In this document: in pieces, positions 14,802-22,637 of the stretch | Numbering within the stretch: position 1 is the stretch's first letter | Layout: each line of letters starts with the position of its first letter | NCBI GenBank assembly: GCA_964551735.1 | Contig: CAZKEF010000045.1 | Location: forward strand, 1-44,200 | DNA length: 44,200 nt | Source: DAOUAT01 sp964551735 | GTDB lineage: Bacteria; Chloroflexota; Anaerolineae; CG2-30-64-16 | Direction of reading: 5' to 3' | Program-made: the position numbers and the translations under genes | The notes under the pieces: generated by a model | Told to the model about the DNA's origin: nothing | Database searches by the model: none | Seen by the model: only the letters and a program-made list of their open reading frames with translations

Positions 14802-16180
14802 GGCGCGTCTGTTGTGTCCATAGCGCCTAAGGGCCCTCCTTTCACCGCCTCGCCCATCAGATCATACGCCAGCGCGCCGGTGATCCTCACGGCCGAAAGC
14901 TTCCCGACCGGCAGCACGCCCGGCACGACCACCAACCCATCCACCTCCGGCGCGTCACGATAGCTGCGTCCAACCGACACCGGTCCTTTGTGACCGCTTA
15001 TCTCACCGTGTCCCTCTACCAGGACGTCCAGGGTGCGCCCCACCTGAGCCAGGTTGCGCGCCAACGAGATGCGCTGCTGCGCGGCCATCACCTGTTCGTA
15101 CCGTTCCTCTTTGACCTCGTCAGGCACCTGGTCGGGCATATCGAACGCTGCGGTGCCCGGTTCTGGGCTGAAAGGGAAGGCCCCTACCCTGTCGAACTGG
15201 AGCGCATCCACGAAATCCAGCAGGCCCTGGAACCCCGCCTCCGTCTCACCCGGCAGGCCCACGATAAAGGTGCTGCGGAACGCCATATCGGGCATAGCTG
15301 CCCGCATCTGTGCGAAGGTGTCCAGCAATCTCTCCGTGTTGCTGGGCCGGAACATGCGGCGCAGGGTAGCCGGATCGCCGTGCTGCAGGGGGATGTCCAG
15401 GTAGTGACAGACGCGCGGATCCGCCGCCATGACTTCGATCAGCCGCTCGGTCACATGGCCGGGATAAGCGTACATGAGCCTCAACCAGCGGAGATCCGGC
15501 GCGCCGGCCAGGATGGCGCGCACGAGGTCGGGTAGGGCGTCCGTCCGGCCGACATCGCGGCCATAGTCCGTGGTGTCCTGGCCGATCAGGATGATCTCCT
15601 GCGCACCGGCGGCGACCAGCGCCTGGGCCTCGGCCACGATGGCCGCGGGGAGACGGCTGCGCAACGGCCCTTTGAACGAGGGGATGGAGCAGAACGCGCA
15701 CGGCGCGTTACAACCATCGCTGATCTTCAGGTAGGCGCTGCCGTTGACCACGGCCGGCCGCGGCATGGCGCCCTCCAACGGTGTCTCGGGGTCCCCCAGC
15801 AACGCGTAACGGCCGAAAGACCGGGCTCCTTTGCCCCCGCGCAACCCCTGGATGAAGGGCACGATCTCCATCCAGCGCCGGGTGCCTAGCAGGCCGTCCA
15901 CCCCGGGCACTTCTTTCACGATGCGCGCGGCGGCGCGCTGCGCCATGCAACCGGCCGCGATGAGGGTCTGGCCGCGGCGCTTGTGTCGGGCCAGGTCGCG
16001 TAGCGTGGCCAGCGATTCTTCTTCGGCGGCGGCCAGGAATCCACAGGTGTTGACGATCAGCACGTCGGCGTTGGCAGGGACGGCCGTGCCGCGGTAGCCA
16101 GCGCTTCCCAAGAGCATCGCCATGCCCTCGCTATCCACGGTATTCTTGGGACAACCGAGTGTGAGCAGGTAGTACTGCAT
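14786..16180 (-). CDS. rimO: Ribosomal protein S12 methylthiotransferase RimO
   Basis: This 464-residue enzyme would add a methylthio group to the conserved Asp of ribosomal protein S12. It has the N-terminal methylthiotransferase domain opening with YYLLTLGCPKNTVDSEGM, the radical SAM domain with cluster cysteines Cys157, Cys161 and Cys164 (CNAPCAFC) and a C-terminal TRAM domain (LVEGHGEISGHKG). LGCPKN and PGxxD favour RimO over MiaB. It lies 12 nt behind rodZ on the same strand, a neighbour pairing seen in other bacteria. The C-terminus ESRL plus stop is encoded by a palindromic repeat; the same SRL-stop ending occurs in the gene at 25733. Confidence 0.94.
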   Translation of the reverse strand: MQYYLLTLGCPKNTVDSEGMAMLLGSAGYRGTAVPANADVLIVNTCGFLAAAEEESLATLRDLARHKRRGQTLIAAGCMAQRAAARIVKEVPGVDGLLGTRRWMEIVPFIQGLRGGKGARSFGRYALLGDPETPLEGAMPRPAVVNGSAYLKISDGCNAPCAFCSIPSFKGPLRSRLPAAIVAEAQALVAAGAQEIILIGQDTTDYGRDVGRTDALPDLVRAILAGAPDLRWLRLMYAYPGHVTERLIEVMAADPRVCHYLDIPLQHGDPATLRRMFRPSNTERLLDTFAQMRAAMPDMAFRSTFIVGLPGETEAGFQGLLDFVDALQFDRVGAFPFSPEPGTAAFDMPDQVPDEVKEERYEQVMAAQQRISLARNLAQVGRTLDVLVEGHGEISGHKGPVSVGRSYRDAPEVDGLVVVPGVLPVGKLSAVRITGALAYDLMGEAVKGGPLGAMDTTDAPESRL

Positions 16181-16192
16181 GGGCTGTCAGGG

Positions 16193-17131
16193 TTAGCCGG
16201 CCGGCGTCGACGTCGCGGTGGGGACCGGCTGAGGTGTGGGCGAGCTGATAGCTTCGGTCACATCGCCCTCCTGCACTACCCAGGTGCGTTCGACCACCTG
16301 GCCGATGTTGCCCATGACGCCGAGATCGGCGCCGTTCAAGATCAGCGTCACGCCGCCTGCGTTGCCCGTTCGCACCGTGATGCTCTCGTTTGCCTCCCAG
16401 GCGCGCGTTATGTCTGCTTCTAGCAGCCCTTCTTCCACGGTGATGCCATCCGCGATCACGCGCAGCCAAGTTCGCTGTGTGGTGCGCAGTTCCAACGCGA
16501 TCTGGGCAACGATCTCAGGGGTCAAGGTCGGCCGCGGGGTGGGCGTGGGCGATGCTGGCACCGTCGGCGTAGGCAACGGTAGCAGGTCTGATGTTGGGGT
16601 TGGCAACGGCAGGGTGGCGGTGGGTTCGGGCGTCGCGGTCACTTGCCGTACGGTCGGGGTAGCGGTCGCCGTGGCAGTGGGTGATGGTGTCGGGCGGAAG
16701 ATGGCCAATGGATTCGCGATCGTCCCACTGTTGAGCAGCCACCAAATCACGGCCGCGGCTATGGCCACCAGGAGCAGCGCGACAGCCCACGGCCACCAGG
16801 TGAACCGCGGCGCGCTATCAGTAAGTTCGACCTCCAGGGGCCGGTAATCCACCAAACGGGGTTTGCCAGGTTCGGCGATCTCGACATCGTCGCCCGCGTC
16901 ACCGCCTTCCTTTTTGTACAGATCAAGCGCGGCCGCACCGTCCAACCCAAGGTAGGCAGCATAGATCCGCAGCAGGCCGCGCGCAACCGCGCCGCCGGGC
17001 AGGCTGGCAAATTCACCGTTTTCCAGGGCCTCGAGGTATTTCTGGCGAATACGCGTCACCGACTCGATATCGGCCAGGCTTAGTTTCTTAGCCTCACGCG
17101 CCTCGCGCAGCAAGCGCCCAAGCTCACTCAT
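16193..17131 (-). CDS. RodZ-like helix-turn-helix membrane protein (DUF4115)
   Basis: This 312-residue protein has a cytosolic HTH domain (LGRLLREAREAKKLSLADIE, then RIRQKYLEALENGEF), one membrane helix WPWAVALLLVAIAAAVIWWL at about residues 125-145, a long Thr/Pro-rich linker and a C-terminal DUF4115 beta domain (RTWLRVIADGITVEEGLL). This is the RodZ architecture, tied to MreB and cell shape, though a regulatory role is possible. The start ATG 17131 (MSELGRLL) is supported by AAGGAA upstream and a strong promoter ending at 17169; the frame runs open to 17227 but those codons lie across the promoter. Confidence 0.88.
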   Translation of the reverse strand: MSELGRLLREAREAKKLSLADIESVTRIRQKYLEALENGEFASLPGGAVARGLLRIYAAYLGLDGAAALDLYKKEGGDAGDDVEIAEPGKPRLVDYRPLEVELTDSAPRFTWWPWAVALLLVAIAAAVIWWLLNSGTIANPLAIFRPTPSPTATATATPTVRQVTATPEPTATLPLPTPTSDLLPLPTPTVPASPTPTPRPTLTPEIVAQIALELRTTQRTWLRVIADGITVEEGLLEADITRAWEANESITVRTGNAGGVTLILNGADLGVMGNIGQVVERTWVVQEGDVTEAISSPTPQPVPTATSTPAG

Positions 17132-17168
17132 ACACCGTAGTTCCTTATCGGTTGTAATAGACCGGTCA

Positions 17169-17197
17169 ACTATACCCGCGGCGGGGCGAAAAGTCAA
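17169..17197 (-). promoter_or_regulatory. Strong sigma70 promoter of rodZ-rimO
   Basis: On the minus strand TTGACT (17197-17192) and TATAGT (17174-17169) are 17 bp apart, 5/6 matches in both boxes. The leader would be about 30 nt with AAGGAA before ATG 17131. Confidence 0.8.
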
Positions 17198-17271
17198 ACC
17201 TATTTGGTTCCAGGCTGCAGTGGACATTGCGCGAACGGGCGGTTGCGGGTATCATGGCGCGCGGAGGCTCG

Positions 17272-17949
17272 ATGCGACGTAAGACGGTGGCGCGAACCAG
17301 GCGCGGGTTATTGTTCCTGCTTGCAGTAATCATCCTGGGCGGTATCTGGGCAGCCGATTTGGCTGCGCGCGCGGGCGCAGGTCCGGCCTGGTTTCAAACG
17401 TTGATGGGCGGGCCACGGCCGGTCGGCGGCATGCGGGTTGGGCTGATCGCGGGCCATCGGGGTTACGACCCCGGCACCGTGTGCGACGACGGGTTGACGG
17501 AGACCGAGGTGAACCAGGCCGTGACTGAGCAGATCGCGGTTATCTTGCGCGCACAAGGAGTGAGCGTTGATGTGCTGGACGAATACGACCGCCGGCTGCG
17601 AGGTTACCGGGCCGATGCCTTCGTTTCGATCCACGCTGACTCCTGCTCCGTTCCCCTGAGTGGGTTCAAGGTCTCACCCCCGGCGTGGGGTGATGCGGTG
17701 GACGAACGGCTGGCGGCCTGCCTCTGGGATCGCTATGAAGTCACCACTGGCCTGCCGCGCCACCCCGATACCATCACGCGTAACATGACGCATTATCACG
17801 CCTTTCGCCGCATCCACCCCTCCACGCCGGCGGCCATCATCGAGATCGGCTTCCTGGGCGGTGACAGAGGTTTTTTGACGGGACAGTCCGATCGTGTGGC
17901 AGCGGGGATCGTCGATGGGCTGCTTTGTTTTCTGGCGCCCGAGCCGTAA
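17272..17949 (+). CDS. N-acetylmuramoyl-L-alanine amidase (Amidase_3 type), membrane-anchored
   Basis: This 225-residue protein has an Arg-rich N-terminus, one hydrophobic helix (GLLFLLAVIILGGIWAADLA) and an Amidase_3-like zinc domain. The zinc ligands are visible as the His of IAGHRGYDPG, the Glu of LTETEVN and the His of VSIHADS, with the catalytic Glu in AAIIEIGFL. It should cleave the lactyl-peptide bond of peptidoglycan outside the membrane. ATG 17272 is chosen for GGAGG at 17263-17267 (only 4 nt away); ATG 17254 is the alternative. It is divergent from rodZ, another wall-related gene, and converges with the next gene. Confidence 0.85.
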   Translation: MRRKTVARTRRGLLFLLAVIILGGIWAADLAARAGAGPAWFQTLMGGPRPVGGMRVGLIAGHRGYDPGTVCDDGLTETEVNQAVTEQIAVILRAQGVSVDVLDEYDRRLRGYRADAFVSIHADSCSVPLSGFKVSPPAWGDAVDERLAACLWDRYEVTTGLPRHPDTITRNMTHYHAFRRIHPSTPAAIIEIGFLGGDRGFLTGQSDRVAAGIVDGLLCFLAPEP

Positions 17950-17958
17950 AGCAGGCGC

Positions 17959-19518
17959 CTATTGTCCCAGCATGTAGCGTAACACCAGTGCATGCACTAC
18001 CTGCTCCACCGGTGCATGGTCGTCGGTAAAAATGGGCGTGCCGGCCGGCGGCGCCGCCTCTTGGGCCTGGGGCGCGGCGCGGCGGCCCACTTCGGCGAGG
18101 AGCGGCGCGTCGAAGCGGGGGAGGTTCGCGTTGAAATCGGTCAATGTCGTCGGCTGCCGCGTGCCCACCACCAGGGTGTTGCCCAGTGAGCTGTCGCCGC
18201 TGGGTTCGTCAATCACATAGACGCTGGGGAAGGCCGTTTGCATAGTGGCTGCGATGGCGTGCACCAGGCTGTAGTCGGTGTGGGTGCGGCCAACGTTGAC
18301 CGCGACGACGCCATTTTCGGCCAGCCGGTCGCGCGCTAGGGCAAAGAACTCAACCGTTGTCAGGTGGAAGGGGATGTAGGGTGGCCGGTAGGCGTCCACC
18401 GCAATGAGATCGTAAGCCGGTGCCGCGGCCTGGCGGGCCAGGAAGCGCCGGCCGTCCAGCGCATACGCGGTTAGGTTCGGCTGGTCCATGTCGAACCAGG
18501 CGCGGCCCACGGCGATGATCTCCGGGTCCAATTCGGCGCCATCAACGGCGATCGGCCCGTAGGCCTCGGCGAACAGCCGGGACATGGTGCCGGCCGCCAG
18601 CCCGACGATCGCCACGCGGTGCACCTGTTTGGGTCCGTAGGGCGCTGGACTGAATGCCGGGGCCAGCAGGAAGTAGTCCCAAATGCCATCGGCCAGGCCG
18701 CCCTGGGGCCGGTACACCGAGTGGATGCCCTCGCCTTCGTTGAGGCGTAATTGCCGTTCGATGCCGGCTGCATCTATGACCTGGATGTAATTGAACGCAG
18801 ATTCGGTCTCGAACAATAGCCCCGCCGCCGGTTTGAGGGGGCCGGCCGTTCGCCAGGTGGCCAGCAACACCAGAACCAGCGCCAACACGGCCGCGGCCGC
18901 GTCTGGCAACCGGCGGGAGCGCAGCAGCCCGGCCAGGACAACCAGCAGCAGGGTCGCGGCCAACACACCGAAGGTGCGCCGCGTGCCCAGGGTGGGGATC
19001 AGCAGTAGCACCGGCAGGAAGCTGCCCAGAATGCTGCCGACGGTGGAGATGGCGTAGAGGCGGCCGGCGGCCTCGCCGCTGCCCCGAACGTCCCGAATGG
19101 ACAGGCGGACGGCGAAGGGGCTGACGCAGCCCAACAGTGTCACCGGCACGGCGAAGAGCACCAGCACGCCGGCCATGCTGCCCGCCAGCAGCCCGGCATC
19201 GAAGTCGGCCAGGCCCCGGCTGGCAAGCTGGAGCACCGGCCGCGCTGCTGCCGGCACCAATCCCACTCCCAGCGCGCCCAGGCCGGCCAGCCGCAGCAGC
19301 GTGATCAGCCGGGGCGAACGGTCGGCGATGAGGCCGCCCAGCCAGTAGCCGACCGCCAGGTACAGCAGGATCAGCCCGATCAGGCTGGCCCAGACGATCA
19401 GGGAATTTCCGAACCAGGGGTCCAGCAATCGCGATGCGCTGAGTTCAACGCCGAGGGTGGTGAACCCGGCGACAAAGGTAAGCAGGTACAGGTAACCGCG
19501 GCCGATGTTGTTTGGCAT
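17959..19518 (-). CDS. Fused MFS-like / spermidine synthase-like membrane protein
   Basis: This 519-residue protein has an N-terminal half of about seven or eight membrane helices (LYLLTFVAGFTTLGVELSAS onwards) and a C-terminal soluble Rossmann domain of the spermidine synthase type: VAIVGLAAGTMSRLFAEAYG binds the nucleotide part and DGAELDPEIIAVG and LIAVDAYRPPYIPFHL follow. The family is annotated as fused MFS/spermidine synthase, but polyamine synthesis is not demonstrated for it. The minus-strand TATAAT sits 7 nt before ATG 19518, so the mRNA is probably leaderless. The VTT gene is divergent, 26 bp away. Confidence 0.85.
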   Translation of the reverse strand: MPNNIGRGYLYLLTFVAGFTTLGVELSASRLLDPWFGNSLIVWASLIGLILLYLAVGYWLGGLIADRSPRLITLLRLAGLGALGVGLVPAAARPVLQLASRGLADFDAGLLAGSMAGVLVLFAVPVTLLGCVSPFAVRLSIRDVRGSGEAAGRLYAISTVGSILGSFLPVLLLIPTLGTRRTFGVLAATLLLVVLAGLLRSRRLPDAAAAVLALVLVLLATWRTAGPLKPAAGLLFETESAFNYIQVIDAAGIERQLRLNEGEGIHSVYRPQGGLADGIWDYFLLAPAFSPAPYGPKQVHRVAIVGLAAGTMSRLFAEAYGPIAVDGAELDPEIIAVGRAWFDMDQPNLTAYALDGRRFLARQAAAPAYDLIAVDAYRPPYIPFHLTTVEFFALARDRLAENGVVAVNVGRTHTDYSLVHAIAATMQTAFPSVYVIDEPSGDSSLGNTLVVGTRQPTTLTDFNANLPRFDAPLLAEVGRRAAPQAQEAAPPAGTPIFTDDHAPVEQVVHALVLRYMLGQ

Positions 19519-19525
19519 GCGCCTG

Positions 19526-19534
19526 ATTATAGCA
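19526..19534 (-). promoter_or_regulatory. Extended -10 promoter, leaderless type
   Basis: On the minus strand TGCTATAAT (19534-19526) is a perfect extended -10 box. Seven bases follow before ATG 19518, so transcription should begin at the start codon. No good -35 box is seen, as is common with TGN extended -10 promoters. Confidence 0.65.
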
Positions 19535-19544
19535 TAGCGGTGTG

Positions 19545-20444
19545 ATGAGAGATAACTCGCTAATGCCCCATGTTCCTTCGGTAGGCCGGAATAACCAGGC
19601 CACGCAACCTGGAATCGAGGCTCCCTTGCACCTGCGTTGCGCGCCGACGCAAGTGCAGGTGTCAGCCGGTCACTCGCATCGCTCAGAAAAACCGGCTGAA
19701 GCCCCGATACTGGAAGACCATCTGGCCATCAGTCAATCAACTCTTGATGCCGATCAGGATCGCCGATCGCCGCGATGGCCGCTTTGGCTGCGGCTGCTGG
19801 CGCTGATTGCGGTCGCGTTCGCGCTCGTTGCGCCGCTCGTTATTTGGCGTGACACGATCGCCCAGGTGTTCGCCGAGCGCCAGCAGGTCGTGGCCGAGAT
19901 CCGCGAGGCCGGCGCCTGGGGGCCACTGGCGCTCATCGGCCTCTCGGTCGCGCAGACTATCGTCGCGCCGATCCCCGGCCAGGTGATCAATTTCGTTGCC
20001 GGTTACTTGTTCGGCCTAGGACCCGGGCTGCTGTATTCCTGGATGGGGCTGGTGGCGGGCACGACCCTTGCGATGCTGCTGGCGCGCTATGCAGGACGGC
20101 CCCTGGTCCAGCGGATCGTGGATCACAAGCTCGTCGCCAAGGTTGATGGGTTGGCCCGGAACCGGGGCCTGCGGTTCTTCTTCTTGTTCTTCCTCATTCC
20201 CGGCTTACCCGACGACATCCTGTGTTTTGTCGCGGGATTGACGCCGCTCCCGCTGCGGGTGCTGGTGCTGTTCAGTGCGATCGCGCGCTTGCCCGGGCTG
20301 TTTGCGTCGGTGTGGCTGGGCGCGTACGCTGAGCACCTACCCTGGCCGCTGTGGATCGCGCTGGCTGTGAGCGGGGTGGTCGCGCTGTGGGTGGTATGGC
20401 GCTACAGTGATCGCCTCGAGCGCTTGTTGCTGAAGCTGGCCTGA
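19545..20444 (+). CDS. VTT-domain (TVP38/DedA-like) membrane protein with repeat-derived N-terminus
   Basis: This 299-residue protein has a hydrophilic N-terminal part of about 80 residues and then a VTT/SNARE-associated domain with about six hydrophobic helices, including GAWGPLALIGLSVAQTIVAP, PGQVINFVAGYLFG and FLFFLIPGLPDDILCFVAG. Such proteins act as lipid scramblases or transporters; the substrate is unknown. The start is uncertain: ATG 19545 or 19563, both without Shine-Dalgarno. No start codon exists between the repeat and the membrane domain, so residues about 23-56 must come from the palindromic repeat unless translation begins at a GTG inside it. Confidence 0.75.
   Translation: MRDNSLMPHVPSVGRNNQATQPGIEAPLHLRCAPTQVQVSAGHSHRSEKPAEAPILEDHLAISQSTLDADQDRRSPRWPLWLRLLALIAVAFALVAPLVIWRDTIAQVFAERQQVVAEIREAGAWGPLALIGLSVAQTIVAPIPGQVINFVAGYLFGLGPGLLYSWMGLVAGTTLAMLLARYAGRPLVQRIVDHKLVAKVDGLARNRGLRFFFLFFLIPGLPDDILCFVAGLTPLPLRVLVLFSAIARLPGLFASVWLGAYAEHLPWPLWIALAVSGVVALWVVWRYSDRLERLLLKLA
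19611..19711. repeat. Palindromic dispersed element, degenerate long copy D, inside a reading frame
   Basis: GGAATCGAGGCT at 19611-19622 and AACCGGCTGAAGCC at 19690-19703 match the arms of the element seen at 14757, 25688 and 32166. The centre is longer (about 67 bp) and holds its own hairpin between CACCTGC and GCAGGTG. The whole is translated as part of the VTT protein. Confidence 0.6.
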
Positions 20445-20462
20445 CGCCATTTAAAACACGAA

Positions 20463-20490
20463 CGCCGGGGTTCGGCTGGTGACCCCGGCG
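20463..20490. terminator. Bidirectional hairpin terminator between VTT and comEA genes
   Basis: A 10-bp GC-rich stem with one wobble pair (20463-20472 with 20481-20490) closes an 8-nt loop. Read on the minus strand it is followed by TTCGTGTTTT, which suits termination of comEA. On the plus strand the tail is poor in T. Confidence 0.6.
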
Positions 20491-20597
20491 CCCGTGCGCA
20501 AAGGAGGAGGAAGAATCTAGCAATACTCTACAACCGCAGGTCACGGCTGCCAGTGATGCGGCTTACTATTTTTCTGATCCCCGTTTGAGAAATCCTG

Positions 20598-21233
20598 CTA
20601 TTCCACCGTGATGTGGTCTTTGAGTTTACCGAAGGTCGCCTCACCGATACCCTTTACCCGCATCAGGTCTTCGATGGTGTTATATGGACGGCCGTCCACG
20701 ATCCGTTGGGCAGTGGCTGGGCCGACGCCAGGCAGCGTGTCTAGTTCTTCCAGGGTGGCCGTGTTGATGTTGACACGCACCCCTGGCTCAGAGGCGGATT
20801 CCGTAGAAGTCATAGTCGGCGCCACTGTCGCCGAAGGGGCCATGTTTAGCAGCGGGAGGGGCGCGACCTCTGCAGTACTCGGAACGTAAACCTGGGCGCC
20901 ATCCTGCAATGCCATCGCTTTGTTGATCCGGTCCAAGTCCGCATCGGTGGCCGGCCCGCCTGCGGCCGCGATCGCATCGGCCACGATACTGCCTGTGGGG
21001 AGGGTGTAGATGCCGGGTTTTTGCACCGCGCCACTGACGTCAACTCGCATGGGACCCGGTGTCGCTGTAGGAACGGGGGTGGCGGTGGGTGACAGTGTCG
21101 GCGGCGGGATGATTTCGATGGGCTCGGCCGATGGCCTGCGGGCAACGAGGAGCACGACCCCCAGAATTGCCAGCCATACCAAAGAAAGCCCGACGTAACC
21201 GCGCCAGGCAATGATTCGGCTCTGACTGTTCAT
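20598..21233 (-). CDS. ComEA-like DNA-binding protein with SLBB and helix-hairpin-helix domains
   Basis: This 211-residue protein has a short N-terminus, one membrane helix (GYVGLSLVWLAILGVVLLVA), a Thr/Pro linker, an SLBB domain (RVDVSGAVQKPGIYTLPTGS) and a C-terminal helix-hairpin-helix pair (VNINTATLEELDTLPGVGPA, then DLMRVKGIGEATFGKLKDHI). This is the architecture of the competence receptor ComEA, which binds incoming DNA outside the membrane. No comEC gene is in the window, so natural competence is not proven. It has its own strong promoter and a hairpin terminator, so it appears monocistronic. Confidence 0.88.
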   Translation of the reverse strand: MNSQSRIIAWRGYVGLSLVWLAILGVVLLVARRPSAEPIEIIPPPTLSPTATPVPTATPGPMRVDVSGAVQKPGIYTLPTGSIVADAIAAAGGPATDADLDRINKAMALQDGAQVYVPSTAEVAPLPLLNMAPSATVAPTMTSTESASEPGVRVNINTATLEELDTLPGVGPATAQRIVDGRPYNTIEDLMRVKGIGEATFGKLKDHITVE

Positions 21234-21278
21234 GGCTACCCTTTCCGGGGGAGCGGGTAGGGTGTCTCACCTCTGGCA

Positions 21279-21307
21279 AGTATAGCAGGTGTGCGTTAGG
21301 CTGACAA
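21279..21307 (-). promoter_or_regulatory. Sigma70 promoter of comEA
   Basis: On the minus strand TTGTCA (21307-21302) and TATACT (21284-21279) are 17 bp apart, each 5/6. The leader is about 38 nt and holds AAAGGG before ATG 21233. Confidence 0.78.
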
Positions 21308-21329
21308 GTGGCCCATAGTTAGAAGTGCA

Positions 21330-21361
21330 GCGTCCTTCCCCGACGCACCGGGGAAGGACGC
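21330..21361. terminator. Perfect 13-bp hairpin behind the PfpI gene
   Basis: GCGTCCTTCCCCG (21330-21342) and its exact complement (21349-21361) enclose ACGCAC. It lies 14 bp after the PfpI stop and just upstream of the comEA -35 box. There is no T-run, so intrinsic termination is uncertain; it could be a Rho-type or mRNA-stabilising structure. Confidence 0.5.
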
Positions 21362-21375
21362 ATGGGGCAAGGCGC

Positions 21376-21954
21376 TTACAACGCGATCTTCGCGCCCAGC
21401 ACCTTCATGAACGCGGCCAGCCAGGAGGGATGTGCGGGCCAGGCGGGCGCGGTCACCAGGTTGCTGTCCACGTGCGCGGCGTCCACGGGGATATCTGCGT
21501 AGCGGCCCCCGGCGCGGCTCACATCTGGGCCGCACGCAGGATACGCGCTGCACGAGCGGCCTTCCAACACGCCGGCCGCGGCCAGCACCTGCGCGCCGTG
21601 GCAGATGGCCGCCACAGGCTTGTTCGCCGTGAAGAAGTGGCGCACGATCTCCAACACCCGCGGGTTCAGCCGGATGTACTCCGGCGCGCGGCCGCCGGGG
21701 ATCACCAACGCGTCGTAGGCCTCAGGAGCCACCTCCGCGAAGGTCGCGTTGAGCTGGAAGTTGTGGCCCGGCTTCTCGCTGTAGGTCTGGTCTCCCTCGA
21801 AGTCGTGCACCGCAGTGCGCACCTTGTCGCCAGCCGCCTTGTCCGGGCAGACGGCGTGAACTTCGTAGCCCACCGCAGCCAGCGCCTGGAAGGGCACCAT
21901 CACTTCGTAGTCTTCGACATAGTCGCCGACCAGGAACAGGATCTTCTTGGACAT
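21376..21954 (-). CDS. DJ-1/PfpI family protein
   Basis: This 192-residue protein belongs to the DJ-1/PfpI class I glutamine amidotransferase-like superfamily. The nucleophile elbow is AICHGAQ with Cys118, the following His119 is present, and the early ILFLVGDYVEDYEVMVPF gives the acidic residue near the site. Members act as deglycases, glyoxalases, proteases or chaperones; the exact activity is not decidable. AAAGGAG lies 7 nt before ATG 21954. No clear promoter was found upstream, where an inverted repeat occupies the gap. Confidence 0.88.
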   Translation of the reverse strand: MSKKILFLVGDYVEDYEVMVPFQALAAVGYEVHAVCPDKAAGDKVRTAVHDFEGDQTYSEKPGHNFQLNATFAEVAPEAYDALVIPGGRAPEYIRLNPRVLEIVRHFFTANKPVAAICHGAQVLAAAGVLEGRSCSAYPACGPDVSRAGGRYADIPVDAAHVDSNLVTAPAWPAHPSWLAAFMKVLGAKIAL

Positions 21955-21985
21955 GGTTTAACTCCTTTGTGCGATTTTTGACATC

Positions 21986-22079
21986 GGGGCGGGTTTGCCT
22001 CAGTTAGCGTATTCCCGTTGGCTACGGCAGCAACCTGGCAGCAGCAGACATCTCCGTGGATACCGAGAAGACCCGCCCC
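21986..22079. repeat. GGGGCGGGT ... ACCCGCCCC inverted repeat between PfpI and GNAT genes
   Basis: Nine-base arms at 21986-21994 and 22071-22079 face each other across about 76 bp. The right arm begins at the TAG stop of the GNAT gene, so the element ends exactly in its stop codon. It is a different family from the element at 14757. It nearly fills the gap between the two genes. Confidence 0.55.
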
Positions 22080-22627
22080 TACAGGTGGCGCCACTCCCGC
22101 TGCAGCAGCCCATACAGCAACATATCGTACCGCTGACCGTCGCGGCTCAGGAACTCCCGATAGGCGCCCTCGCGGCGGAAACCCAGCTTTTCGTACACCG
22201 CGATGGCACGGTCGTTGTATTCGAACACGGTGAGCTGCACCCGGTGAAGGTTCAGCTCGTTGAACGCAAAGTTCAGCGCCAGGCGCAGCGCCTCGCTGCC
22301 CACGCCCTGGCCCCAGCGTTCCCGGTCGCCGATACCGACCCCCAGCCAGGCGACACCGTGGTTCCACAGGATACTGTCCAACTCAATGAAGCCCAACAGT
22401 GCATCGCCCAGCAGTTCGCGTATGGCGAACAGGTAGCCGTTAGGCGCCTTCTGCGCTTCCTCCAGCCACTTAGTCACATCGGCTTCTGTCTGGGGCTTGG
22501 CCGCGTCCGCGTTCAGCAGGCGCAGGAAGCCCGCGTCGTTGTGCCAGCGCGCCAGGGTCGGCACGTCCTCTTTGTGGACCGCCGTCAGGCGGAGGTGTTC
22601 GCCGATGAAGATGTTGTCCGATAGCAT
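22079..22627 (-). CDS. GNAT family N-acetyltransferase (RimJ/RimL type)
   Basis: This 182-residue protein matches the RimJ/RimL-like GNAT acetyltransferases: LRLTAVHKEDVPTLARWHND at the N-terminus, the central strand VAWLGVGIGDRERWGQGVGS with the acetyl-CoA pyrophosphate loop, and NDRAIAVYEKLGFRREG near the end. It would acetylate an amine, protein N-terminus or small molecule; the substrate is unknown. It starts 10 nt after the patatin gene on the same strand, so both share the patatin promoter. The Shine-Dalgarno is weak. Its stop lies in an inverted repeat arm. Confidence 0.88.
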   Translation of the reverse strand: MLSDNIFIGEHLRLTAVHKEDVPTLARWHNDAGFLRLLNADAAKPQTEADVTKWLEEAQKAPNGYLFAIRELLGDALLGFIELDSILWNHGVAWLGVGIGDRERWGQGVGSEALRLALNFAFNELNLHRVQLTVFEYNDRAIAVYEKLGFRREGAYREFLSRDGQRYDMLLYGLLQREWRHL

Positions 22628-22637
22628 TTTACTACCA

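Noticed and set aside
21330..21361. Certain intrinsic terminator
   Set aside because: The stem is perfect but no T-run follows on either strand, so it was kept only as a low-confidence terminator.
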